A stretch of 6,077 bases of DNA, taken from the NCBI GenBank assembly GCA_031280705.1, contig JAITGJ010000151.1:1-6077 (forward strand). The letters run 5' to 3'. The notes beneath the pieces are model-generated. The model saw only the letters and a program-made list of their open reading frames with translations, was not told the origin of the DNA and did no database searches. Of the stretch, positions 1 through 4,752 are shown piece by piece. The position numbers and the translations under genes were made by a program. How positions within the stretch are numbered: position 1 is the first letter of the stretch; each line of letters starts with the position of its first letter. The stretch comes from Spirochaetaceae bacterium. Lineage in GTDB: Bacteria > Spirochaetota > Spirochaetia > Treponematales > Breznakiellaceae.

Positions 1-201
1 AGTTGGCTGAACATGGCGGAGATAGAAATCGGGGTACTGAGCCGTCAGTGTCTGAACCGGCGGATACCGGCGCTTGAACAGATGCGGGCTGAAGCGCGGG
101 CCTGGGCCGCGGCACGGAACGCGGAGAAAGCCACGGTACATTGGCAGTTCACTACCGCCGATGCCCGTATCAAGCTCCGGCACTTGTATCCGAGATTGTA
201 G
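1..201 (+). CDS. IS630-family transposase, C-terminal end (5' part outside window)
   Basis: The frame is open from the first base and encodes 66 residues before a TAG at 199-201. It begins SWLNMAEIEIGVLSRQCLNR and ends WQFTTADARIKLRHLYPRL, which I recognise as the C-terminal part of IS630-type transposases. In this family the SWLN-x-x-E motif carries the third acidic residue of the DDE catalytic triad; here that is Glu7 of the visible part, and the first two Asp residues lie upstream of the window. The ATG at position 13 is internal to the family motif and is not the real start. The normal family ending suggests an intact 3' end. Whether the complete element is active cannot be judged here. 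The family call is from memory of conserved motifs. Confidence 0.88.
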   Translation, partial: SWLNMAEIEIGVLSRQCLNRRIPALEQMRAEARAWAAARNAEKATVHWQFTTADARIKLRHLYPRL

Positions 202-217
202 ACTTCATGGTGTACTA
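1..217 (+). mobile_element. Right end of an IS630-like insertion sequence (boundary tentative)
   Basis: The transposase stop is at 201. IS630-family elements insert at TA, often within CTAG, and duplicate the TA. The first CTAG after the stop is at 215-218, so the element may end at 215 with the duplicated TA at 216-217. The left end and its inverted repeat are outside the window, so the boundary cannot be confirmed by matching terminal repeats. The element itself is well supported by the transposase; the exact edge is a guess. Confidence 0.4.
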
Positions 218-257
218 GCCCGTGGTGATATAAATGCGCGTATGGGGGGGTTATCAG

Positions 258-297
258 CGCGTCTTTACGCGGAACGCGCGCGTGCACGCCGCGCGTT
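258..297. repeat. Two adjacent CG-alternating hairpins
   Basis: CGCGT (258-262) pairs with ACGCG (267-271) around a CTTT loop. Directly beside it AACGCGCG (273-280) pairs with CGCGCGTT (290-297) around a nine-base loop that contains the self-complementary CGTGCACG. The second stem is followed on the plus strand by only two more T residues, so it is at best a weak terminator for transcription leaving the insertion sequence. It could equally be part of the original intergenic sequence. Confidence 0.4.
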
Positions 298-364
298 TTA
301 GTGGAAAAACCGGCTGATTGTATGCCAAAAAAACGATTTTTGGACACGTTTGACCCCCTTTCCC

Positions 365-385
365 AAAAAATTGCCGCAACGCGGC
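365..385 (-). terminator. Short GC hairpin followed by a U-run
   Basis: On the minus strand GCCGC, a GTT triloop and GCGGC (385-373) are followed by AA and six T residues (370-365). This is the form of a minimal intrinsic terminator, although a five-bp stem is short. It lies only about 40 bases downstream of the expected start of transcription from the 413-441 promoter. Confidence 0.4.
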
Positions 386-412
386 TTCTACAGGCCACTA
401 ACCGGTAATGTC

Positions 413-441
413 ACTGTACCATGCCCGGATTTTTCTGTCAA
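413..441 (-). promoter_or_regulatory. Sigma70-type promoter without an obvious gene
   Basis: On the minus strand TTGACA (441-436) is separated by 17 bases from TACAGT (418-413). That is a perfect -35 and a -10 with four of six consensus bases at optimal spacing. Transcription would start near 406 and run toward the IS element. No recognised gene follows: the hairpin at 385-365 would end the RNA at about 40 nt, or the original gene has been displaced by the IS. Confidence 0.55.
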
Positions 442-555
442 GCGCTTTTTTTGAAAATTTTTTTGCCGCCATCACATTGGCATTTCCGCCGGAGTAAGCG
501 GCCCGGCACTCCCGGCGCGGCGGCCTTCCTGGGGCGGATTGAGGGAGGGAGGGAT

Positions 556-628
556 TGGAGATAAGGGGATTCGAACCCCTGGCCTATAGATTGCGAACCT
601 ATCGCTCTACCAACTGAGCTAATTCCCC
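556..628 (-). tRNA. tRNA-Ala, anticodon CGC
   Basis: The minus strand folds into a 73-base cloverleaf. The D-arm is GCTC/GAGC with AGTTGGTA in the loop. The anticodon stem is ATAGG/TCTAT with loop TTCGCAA, giving anticodon CGC, which reads GCG (Ala). The variable loop is AGGCC, and the T-arm is AGGGG/CCCCT with loop TTCGAAT. The acceptor begins GGGGAAT and ends TATCTCC plus discriminator A. It has a G3:U70 wobble, the known identity element for alanyl-tRNA synthetase, which supports the anticodon call. The last two acceptor pairs (A6 with A67, T7 with T66) do not form. CCA is not encoded and must be added by the nucleotidyltransferase. Its own promoter lies just upstream. Confidence 0.93.
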
Positions 629-642
629 ATAGCGCGACGATA

Positions 643-672
643 ACCCTAACACGGCGGGGCAATTTTTGTCAA
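643..672 (-). promoter_or_regulatory. Promoter of tRNA-Ala
   Basis: On the minus strand TTGACA (672-667) is followed after 18 bases by TAGGGT (648-643). The stretch between the -10 and the tRNA (GTCGCGC) is GC-rich, like the discriminators of stringently controlled stable-RNA promoters. Transcription would start about eight bases before the mature tRNA 5' end at 628. The -10 matches consensus at only three positions, but the perfect -35 and the position make the call reasonable. Confidence 0.6.
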
Positions 673-715
673 GCCGTTGCGTGGCGGCCTGTAGCAGCCT
701 CTCGGCTTCTCCAAG

Positions 716-1717
716 CTACCGTTTGGGGAAGTCGACGGGCCGGGCCGTCATGGGAAATGCCGGGGCCGAAGCAACCGGGGGGCCGGGCCGCTTTCCGTTT
801 CCCGCTTTGCCGCGCGGGAGGCCCGCGTTGGCCTCTACGGTAAGCGGCGCGAGGCGTTCCCGGTCGATACGGCGGAAACAGTCCACCAGTTTCCGGTCAA
901 ACTGCTTGCCCGCGCCGGAAATGATCACGGCCAGCGTTTCTTCGTGGGAAAGCCGCGCCCGCCAGGCCCGTTCGCTGGAAAGCGCCGAGTAGGAATCGGC
1001 AATGGCGATAATCTTTGATTCCAGGGGGATATTTTCCGAGGCCAGCCCATAGTAGCCGTTGCCGTTGACCCATTCGTGGTGGTACAGCACCCAATCGCTT
1101 ATCTCGCGGAATCCTGTTTCGTCAAGCATTTCCTTGCCGCGCAGGGGGTGGCTTTTCAGGATTTCCCATTCTTCGTGGGTAAGCCCTTCGCTCTTGCTTA
1201 AAATCCCGGAAGAAATATTGATCTTGCCGATGTCGTGCAGTATCGCGGCGTCCAGGAGTTTTTCGCGGTTCAGCACCTCGTGATAATCTTCAAGTTCCTC
1301 ATAAAAAAGATTGACGATATCATAGACGTGCTTTGAGTGGCCCTTGAACAGATTGTCCTTGAGGTCAATCGTGTTGACAAAGGCGCGGATCGCCTCAAGA
1401 ACCTTTCCCCGCAGCAGGACGGCGGCCCGCGCCTGTTCGCGCATGGAGAACCAGGTGTACAGCGCCGCAAGGGCCAGCGCCAGCGCGATAACGGCGTGGT
1501 AAAAGGTCCCCGTCCGCAGGAGCGTGTCCACGGCGCCCAGGATATACCCGGTTACAAAAACATAGAGGAGCGTGATATTGATCCGGTAATTTTTTCCCAG
1601 CGAAACATAGACCTGCTGACGGTAGTAGGTAAGCAGTTGGTGATACCCCGCCGTGGCCGCGCCCATGAATATGCCGCCGCCAATAAATAAAAGAAAACTT
1701 ATCGCTTTATACGCCAT
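716..1717 (-). CDS. Membrane-anchored HD-GYP-like phosphohydrolase with degenerate GYP motif
   Basis: The protein has 333 residues. Three hydrophobic segments (about residues 5-25, 48-67 and 72-90) make an N-terminal membrane anchor. The cytoplasmic part from about 105 to 285 is an HD domain of the HD-GYP type, a family that hydrolyses cyclic di-GMP. Metal-binding positions appear intact: H161-D162 in LHDIGK, E185 and H190 in the EILKSHP stretch, H213-H214 in YHHE, and D241 in IADSYSAL. The signature after HHE, normally DG-x-GYP, reads NGNGYY, so the Pro is replaced by Tyr, and the later DAL reads SAL. The C-terminal 50 residues are rich in Pro, Arg and Ala and look disordered. No sensor domain is visible beyond the membrane segments. 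The ATG is preceded by GGGGGAAG at suitable spacing. Substrate and activity are inferred; a different HD phosphohydrolase is possible. Confidence 0.85.
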   Translation of the reverse strand: MAYKAISFLLFIGGGIFMGAATAGYHQLLTYYRQQVYVSLGKNYRINITLLYVFVTGYILGAVDTLLRTGTFYHAVIALALALAALYTWFSMREQARAAVLLRGKVLEAIRAFVNTIDLKDNLFKGHSKHVYDIVNLFYEELEDYHEVLNREKLLDAAILHDIGKINISSGILSKSEGLTHEEWEILKSHPLRGKEMLDETGFREISDWVLYHHEWVNGNGYYGLASENIPLESKIIAIADSYSALSSERAWRARLSHEETLAVIISGAGKQFDRKLVDCFRRIDRERLAPLTVEANAGLPRGKAGNGKRPGPPVASAPAFPMTARPVDFPKR

Positions 1718-1732
1718 TCCGCACTTCCCCCG

Positions 1733-1761
1733 CCCCGCCGGTATACCGCGCCCCGGCGGGG
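1733..1761. repeat. GC-rich hairpin in the 5' leader of the HD-GYP-like gene
   Basis: CCCCGCCGG (1733-1741) and CCGGCGGGG (1753-1761) form a perfect nine-bp inverted repeat with an 11-base loop. If transcription of the minus-strand gene starts near 1786, the hairpin lies in its leader, a few bases before the purine-rich ribosome-binding stretch (about 1724-1731). It may modulate translation or RNA stability. There is no U-tract. The following bases 1762-1776 are also self-complementary (GGCCGGCCGG). Confidence 0.45.
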
Positions 1762-1781
1762 CCGCCGGCCGGCCGGTTCCC

Positions 1782-1802
1782 CGGGTATGTCAATCATACC
1801 CG
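1782..1802. promoter_or_regulatory. Perfect 8-bp inverted repeat, candidate operator
   Basis: CGGGTATG (1782-1789), five bases TCAAT, then CATACCCG (1795-1802). It covers the -10 hexamer and probable start site of the minus-strand HD-GYP-like gene, and its right edge is five bases before the candidate -35 of metA. This is where a repressor or dual regulator would bind. It could also act as an RNA hairpin, but no U-run follows directly. The regulator is unknown. Confidence 0.45.
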
Positions 1803-1821
1803 CTTGCTTGTTTTTTCTCAA
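1793..1821 (-). promoter_or_regulatory. Promoter of the HD-GYP-like gene
   Basis: On the minus strand TTGAGA (1821-1816), a 17-base spacer and TATGAT (1798-1793) give five of six matches in each hexamer. Expected transcription start is near 1786, giving a leader of about 70 bases that contains the 1733-1761 hairpin. It overlaps, on the opposite strand, the candidate promoter of metA. Confidence 0.6.
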
Positions 1822-1837
1822 CGGTTTGGTTTACCAT
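1808..1837 (+). promoter_or_regulatory. Candidate promoter of metA, possibly leaderless
   Basis: TTGTTT (1808-1813), 18 bases, then TACCAT (1832-1837). The -10 ends five bases before the metA ATG, so transcription would start at or next to the start codon. No Shine-Dalgarno sequence precedes the ATG, which fits a leaderless mRNA. The hexamers are only moderate matches, so this is a weaker call than the HD-GYP-like promoter on the other strand. Confidence 0.3.
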
Positions 1838-1842
1838 GGGCC

Positions 1843-2781
1843 ATGCCCATAAAAATTCCCAGGAAATTGCCGGCCTACGATGCCCTGCAGCAGGAAAATG
1901 TCTTTGTCATGACCGATGACCGGGCGGAACATCAGGATATACGTCCCCTCAAAACCGGTATTCTTAATCTGATGCCCACCACGGTAGATACGGAAATACA
2001 GCTTTTACGGCTCCTCGGCAATACGCCGCTTCAGGTTGATCTGATATTTCTCCGCATGGGAAGCCACGAATCGCGGAACGCCCCGCCGGGGCACCTGGAA
2101 CGGTTCTATATCGACGCCCGGCGCGTAATGGAGGAAAATATCCGGTTGGACGGCCTTATCATTACCGGGGCGCCCGTGGAATCCCTTCCTTTTGAGGAGG
2201 TTGATTACTGGGACGATTTGGCCGGGGTGCTTGACTGGTCAACCCATAATGTGTGGTCCACGCTCCATATCTGCTGGGGCGCGCAGGCGGGACTGTACCA
2301 CCGGTACGGTATTCCCAAGCGGGACCTCCCGGCAAAACTGTTCGGCGTGTTTCCCCACCGGATGGCCGCGCGAAACACCGCCCTGTTCCGGGGGTTTGAC
2401 GATGAATTCCTCGCGCCCCAGTCCCGGCACAGCGCAAGCGACCGCGCCGCCGCGGCCGCGTGCCCCGCGCTTACCATTGAGTCGGAAACCCCGGAAACCG
2501 GGCTTTTTATCGTAACGGCCCGCGAAGGGCGGGAAATCTACGTTACCGGCCACCTTGAGTACGATCCGCTCACGCTGGACCGGGAATACCGCCGGGACGC
2601 GGCAAAGGGCCTTGCCACCGGGCTCCCCGCGAATTATTACCCCGGCGACGATCCGGCGCGGCCCCCGGTGGTCCGCTGGCGGGCCCACGCGCATCTTTTT
2701 TTCTCCAACTGGCTCAACTATGTGTATCAGGAAACGCCCTACGATCTTGCGGACCTGCCGGGGCGGGGCGGCGGCGCGTAA
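1843..2781 (+). CDS. metA: Homoserine O-acyltransferase MetA, predicted acetyl-CoA type
   Basis: The protein has 312 residues, the usual MetA length, and starts with the family's typical MPIKIP; a longer reading from TTG at 1804 adds 13 unsupported residues. It activates homoserine in the first committed step of methionine synthesis, in the cytoplasm. The catalytic cysteine is C144 in TLHICWGAQAG, and the other catalytic residues are H237 and E239 in VTGHLEYD. Residue E113 in TGAPVES aligns with Glu111 of Bacillus cereus MetA. That position is reported to favour acetyl-CoA, whereas Gly in Escherichia coli favours succinyl-CoA, so O-acetylhomoserine is the likely product. The C-terminal tail ends in a Gly-rich GRGGGA. 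No other methionine gene is nearby. The gene converges on fprA with 43 bases between stops. The family call is firm; acyl-donor choice is inferred from one residue. Confidence 0.95.
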   Translation: MPIKIPRKLPAYDALQQENVFVMTDDRAEHQDIRPLKTGILNLMPTTVDTEIQLLRLLGNTPLQVDLIFLRMGSHESRNAPPGHLERFYIDARRVMEENIRLDGLIITGAPVESLPFEEVDYWDDLAGVLDWSTHNVWSTLHICWGAQAGLYHRYGIPKRDLPAKLFGVFPHRMAARNTALFRGFDDEFLAPQSRHSASDRAAAAACPALTIESETPETGLFIVTAREGREIYVTGHLEYDPLTLDREYRRDAAKGLATGLPANYYPGDDPARPPVVRWRAHAHLFFSNWLNYVYQETPYDLADLPGRGGGA

Positions 2782-2837
2782 AGGGCGGACGGCGCGGCTC
2801 GCCGGCACGTCCGGCGGCCGCGGGTCAGCCCTTTACG
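2777..2837. terminator. Shared hairpin between convergent metA and fprA
   Basis: CGTAAAGGGC (2777-2786), overlapping the metA stop, pairs perfectly with GCCCTTTACG (2828-2837), overlapping the last codons of fprA. Inside it CGGACG (2786-2791) can pair with CGTCCG (2808-2813). The arms end in CCCUUUA on either strand, which is only a weak U-tract. A bidirectional terminator is the natural reading for the 43-base gap between convergent genes. The wide spacing and GC-rich core make efficiency uncertain. Confidence 0.4.
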
Positions 2838-4036
2838 GCGCGGGCGAGTTCCGCGCCGCGTTCTTCCAGGATGCGGAAGTCCTCCGCCTCGGGAGCGCCC
2901 GCCCACTCGTAGCTTTCAAGGCTCTCCCACTTGAGGCTTTCAATGACCGCTTCGTACTCTTTTTTCGCGCCGCCCACCCAGCCCCAGGAGCCGATGCGGA
3001 GGACCCGTTTCCCGAAAATATGCTTGCGCCGGAAAATATCGAGCATCCAGGCGGCGGGCGGGAACATCGCGTATTCGTAGGTGGGCATGGCGAGTACCAG
3101 CGCCGAAGAACGGAACGCTTCGGACAATACATAGGAAAGATTCTCGTCCGGGACGCGGAGCGCCGTGTAGGGGACATTTTCACGCTCAATGCCCCGGATC
3201 ACCGCGTCCACGCCCCGCTTCGTATTGCCGTACATGGAGCCCCAGAGCACGGCGATCCGCTTTTCGGCGGGGCCTTTTGACCACGCGGCGTATGTCCGGT
3301 ACCGCTCAAAAATGCGCTTCGGCTCCGCCCGCCAGATGATCCCGTGGCTGGGGGCGACGGCCGCGATGTCCAGCGCGGAAAGTTTTTGCGCGGCGCGTTC
3401 CACAAAGGTGGAGAACGAAGAAACGATGTTGGCGTAATACCTAAGGCACTCTTCCTCAAACGCGGCGTGTTCCGGCGCGGAGAATTCGTCGTCAAAAACA
3501 TGCCCGCCCAACGCGCCGAAGGATCCGAACCCGTCACAGGAAAAGAGGGTCCGGCTTGAGGTTTCAAAAGTCATCATGGTTTCCGGCCAGTGAATGTTCG
3601 GGGTTTCGTAAAACGCGAGGACCTTGCCCGCGCCCAGGTCCAGGGTGTCGCCGTCTTTTACCACGCGCAATCCGTCCGTGGTTTTGTAAAATGTCTTGAC
3701 CAGTTCGACGCCCTTTGCCGTGGCGATAATTTCCGCGCGGGGATTCTTCGCCCGGAATTCCTTGAGCCAGCCGGTATGGTCCGGTTCAAGGTGGTTCAGG
3801 ATGAGATAATCGACCGTGTCATAGGAAACGCCGATGGACGCGAACGCCTCGTCAATCTGGCGGGGAGCGTCGGTCCAGTCCCGGAACAGATCGATGAGGG
3901 CGGTTTTTTCCCCCTGCACCAGGTAAATATTGAGGGAAACGCCCCGGGGGATGGGCCAGATGCCCTCAAAAAGTTCGCCGGTATGAATATCAGCGTGCAA
4001 ACAGTATACACCGTCTGAAATAACATGAGCTTTCAT
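2825..4036 (-). CDS. fprA: A-type flavoprotein (diiron/FMN oxygen or nitric oxide reductase)
   Basis: The protein has 403 residues, standard for FprA/ROO proteins, which reduce O2 to water or NO to N2O with electrons from rubredoxin or a similar donor, in the cytoplasm of anaerobes. The N-terminal metallo-beta-lactamase fold carries all expected diiron ligands: H82, E84, D86 and H87 in NHLEPDHTG, H149 in HWPETM, D168 in FSCDGFG and H231 in PSHGIIW. A flavodoxin domain follows from about 259, with the FMN phosphate loop WGSMYGNT and the later PTYEYAMFPP and GSWGWVGG segments. No rubredoxin or flavin reductase domain is fused, so the electron donor is encoded elsewhere. I chose the ATG at 4036 because family members start here (MKA...DG.Y); a GTG at 4087 in frame would add 17 atypical residues. 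The ribosome-binding site is weak (GGA six bases before ATG) and lies in a palindrome. Oxygen versus NO preference cannot be read from the sequence. Confidence 0.94.
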   Translation of the reverse strand: MKAHVISDGVYCLHADIHTGELFEGIWPIPRGVSLNIYLVQGEKTALIDLFRDWTDAPRQIDEAFASIGVSYDTVDYLILNHLEPDHTGWLKEFRAKNPRAEIIATAKGVELVKTFYKTTDGLRVVKDGDTLDLGAGKVLAFYETPNIHWPETMMTFETSSRTLFSCDGFGSFGALGGHVFDDEFSAPEHAAFEEECLRYYANIVSSFSTFVERAAQKLSALDIAAVAPSHGIIWRAEPKRIFERYRTYAAWSKGPAEKRIAVLWGSMYGNTKRGVDAVIRGIERENVPYTALRVPDENLSYVLSEAFRSSALVLAMPTYEYAMFPPAAWMLDIFRRKHIFGKRVLRIGSWGWVGGAKKEYEAVIESLKWESLESYEWAGAPEAEDFRILEERGAELARAVKG

Positions 4037-4038
4037 TG

Positions 4039-4077
4039 GTTTTCCATGTAAAGGAATTATTCCCGGCCCTGGAAAAC
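4039..4077 (-). promoter_or_regulatory. Concentric double palindrome before fprA
   Basis: On the plus strand GTTTTCC (4039-4045), seven bases, GGAAT (4053-4057), T4058, ATTCC (4059-4063), seven bases, GGAAAAC (4071-4077). Both the outer 7-bp and the inner 5-bp repeat are perfect and share the same centre, 4058. As DNA this is the shape of an operator for a dimeric or tetrameric regulator. As RNA the outer arm nearest the gene contains the only Shine-Dalgarno-like GGA of fprA, so pairing would hide it. No clear -10/-35 pair was found between here and the 4117-4166 hairpin. Confidence 0.45.
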
Positions 4078-4116
4078 GCACCGGCACAAGACGGCACGCT
4101 TTCCGGACAATAAACC

Positions 4117-4166
4117 GGCGCGGGATACGGGGCCGTTTGCTGACATAAACGGACCCGTCCCGCGCC
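4117..4166 (-). terminator. Long hairpin between cheY and fprA
   Basis: The arm 4117-4138 pairs with 4147-4166 around an eight-base loop: nine perfect outer pairs (GGCGCGGGA with TCCCGCGCC), a two-base bulge (TA, 4126-4127), then an 11-bp inner segment with one mismatch. On the minus strand it is followed by GGTTTATTG, an interrupted U-tract. It begins 36 bases after the cheY stop, so it is the likely cheY terminator. It may let some transcription read through into fprA, which lacks a clear promoter. Confidence 0.5.
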
Positions 4167-4201
4167 CGTCCATCATGGAACGGCAGGGAAACGCCGTAAG
4201 G

Positions 4202-4639
4202 CTAACGTTTCAGAACGGAAACGACCCGTTCCAGAACTTTTTTCCGGTCCAGAGGCTTTACGATATAGCTTTTTGCACCCATAAGGAGACATTTTTTGAC
4301 GACATCTTCCTTTCCCAGGGCGCTGACCATGATAACTTTGGCTTCCTTGTCAAATTCCAGTATCTTTTCCAGGGCGGAAACGCCGTCCATGACGGGCATG
4401 GTAATGTCCATGGTCACTAAATCAATGTTTGGGTGCAAAGCCTTGTATTTTTCAAGCCCCTGAGCGCCATCCCCGGCCGTATCGGCAAGTTCAAAGCCCT
4501 CTGAGGTGAATATTTGTCCCAACTGTTTGGCGATAAACATAGAATCGTCTACCACCAGAACCCGGTAGGGAGTCCCGTCATCCTTGAGTCCCTCTGGCGG
4601 TTTCTCGTTGATGCTGGGCAAATCGCTTTTTGCAATCAT
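4202..4639 (-). CDS. cheY: Chemotaxis response regulator CheY (single receiver domain)
   Basis: The protein has 145 residues: a short N-terminal extension (about 1-24, with LPSINEKPPEGLK) and one receiver domain (25-145). The acidic pocket is D31 and D32 in VLVVDDS, the phosphorylation site D78 in TMDITMP, S106 in VSALGKE and K128 in YIVKPL, all at expected positions, so it should be phosphorylated by CheA. There is no output domain, so it acts by binding a partner, presumably the flagellar switch. The ATG has a strong AGAGGAG eight bases upstream and its own promoter. Its composition looks less GC-rich than its neighbours. The extension is why I favour a spirochaete. No cheA, cheW or cheX is in the window, so the chemotaxis role rests on similarity, and another single-domain receiver remains possible. 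Confidence 0.85.
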   Translation of the reverse strand: MIAKSDLPSINEKPPEGLKDDGTPYRVLVVDDSMFIAKQLGQIFTSEGFELADTAGDGAQGLEKYKALHPNIDLVTMDITMPVMDGVSALEKILEFDKEAKVIMVSALGKEDVVKKCLLMGAKSYIVKPLDRKKVLERVVSVLKR

Positions 4640-4664
4640 GCGGCACGCTCCTCTTATCTTTTAT

Positions 4665-4693
4665 AGTCTATGACAACGAAAATTGCAAGTCAA
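4665..4693 (-). promoter_or_regulatory. Promoter of cheY
   Basis: On the minus strand TTGACT (4693-4688), a 17-base spacer and TAGACT (4670-4665) match consensus at five and four positions. Transcription would start near 4658, about 19 bases before the ATG, leaving just room for the AGAGGAG ribosome-binding site (4648-4654). It looks like an ordinary housekeeping-type promoter, not a flagellar sigma28 one. Confidence 0.6.
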
Positions 4694-4716
4694 GTATTCA
4701 GGAATTTTCCCAAATT

Positions 4717-4747
4717 TTGAGGCAAACATTCACAAATACGGTATAAT
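4717..4747 (+). promoter_or_regulatory. Promoter of dus, giving a leaderless mRNA
   Basis: A perfect TATAAT (4742-4747) ends five bases before the dus ATG. A candidate -35, TTGAGG (4717-4722), lies 19 bases upstream, slightly long. The expected transcription start coincides with the start codon, and there is no Shine-Dalgarno sequence. It is divergent from the cheY promoter, with 23 bases between the two -35 elements. Confidence 0.55.
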
Positions 4748-4752
4748 GCCGC

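Larger units (their letters stand above)
202..555. other. Gene-poor stretch between the IS end and tRNA-Ala
   Basis: No convincing protein gene is visible. A minus-strand frame from 398 down to 45 begins in this stretch but runs antisense through the transposase, has no recognisable motif and is probably fortuitous. The stretch holds two CG-rich hairpins (258-297), a good minus-strand promoter (413-441) and a terminator-like hairpin (365-385). A+T-rich runs occur around 325-370 and 431-465. Downstream of the tRNA, a GC-rich segment (about 480-540) can form an imperfect stem with no U-tract, so I do not call it a tRNA terminator. A plausible reading is the broken 5' region of a minus-strand gene that the IS separated from its body. 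Confidence 0.5.

Noticed and set aside
45..398. A 117-codon minus-strand frame starting near the 413-441 promoter
   Set aside because: It runs antisense through the IS630 transposase, shows no domain and crosses the terminator-like hairpin, so it is most likely a shadow. Only its promoter is kept as a finding.
322..408. A 28-codon plus-strand frame, MPKKRFLDTFDPLSQKIAAT and onward
   Set aside because: It reads plausibly but has no ribosome-binding site or promoter and no recognised relative, and a frame this short is expected by chance.
438..662. A 74-codon minus-strand reading frame with ISSVGRAIGSQSIGQGFESP
   Set aside because: This is the tRNA-Ala gene read as protein. Peptides of this look are a familiar false annotation over tRNA genes.
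1718..1842. A possible SAM riboswitch or T-box upstream of metA
   Set aside because: The gap is only 125 bases, is shared with a divergent gene, and shows only simple hairpins without any riboswitch core motif I can recognise.
2239..2808. A 189-codon minus-strand frame antisense to metA
   Set aside because: It is fully covered by metA, whose catalytic residues and length are all correct; long antisense frames are common in GC-rich genes.
2555..3280. A 241-codon plus-strand frame over the end of metA and of fprA
   Set aside because: It overlaps two well-supported genes in other frames, and its composition is typical of a shadow frame.
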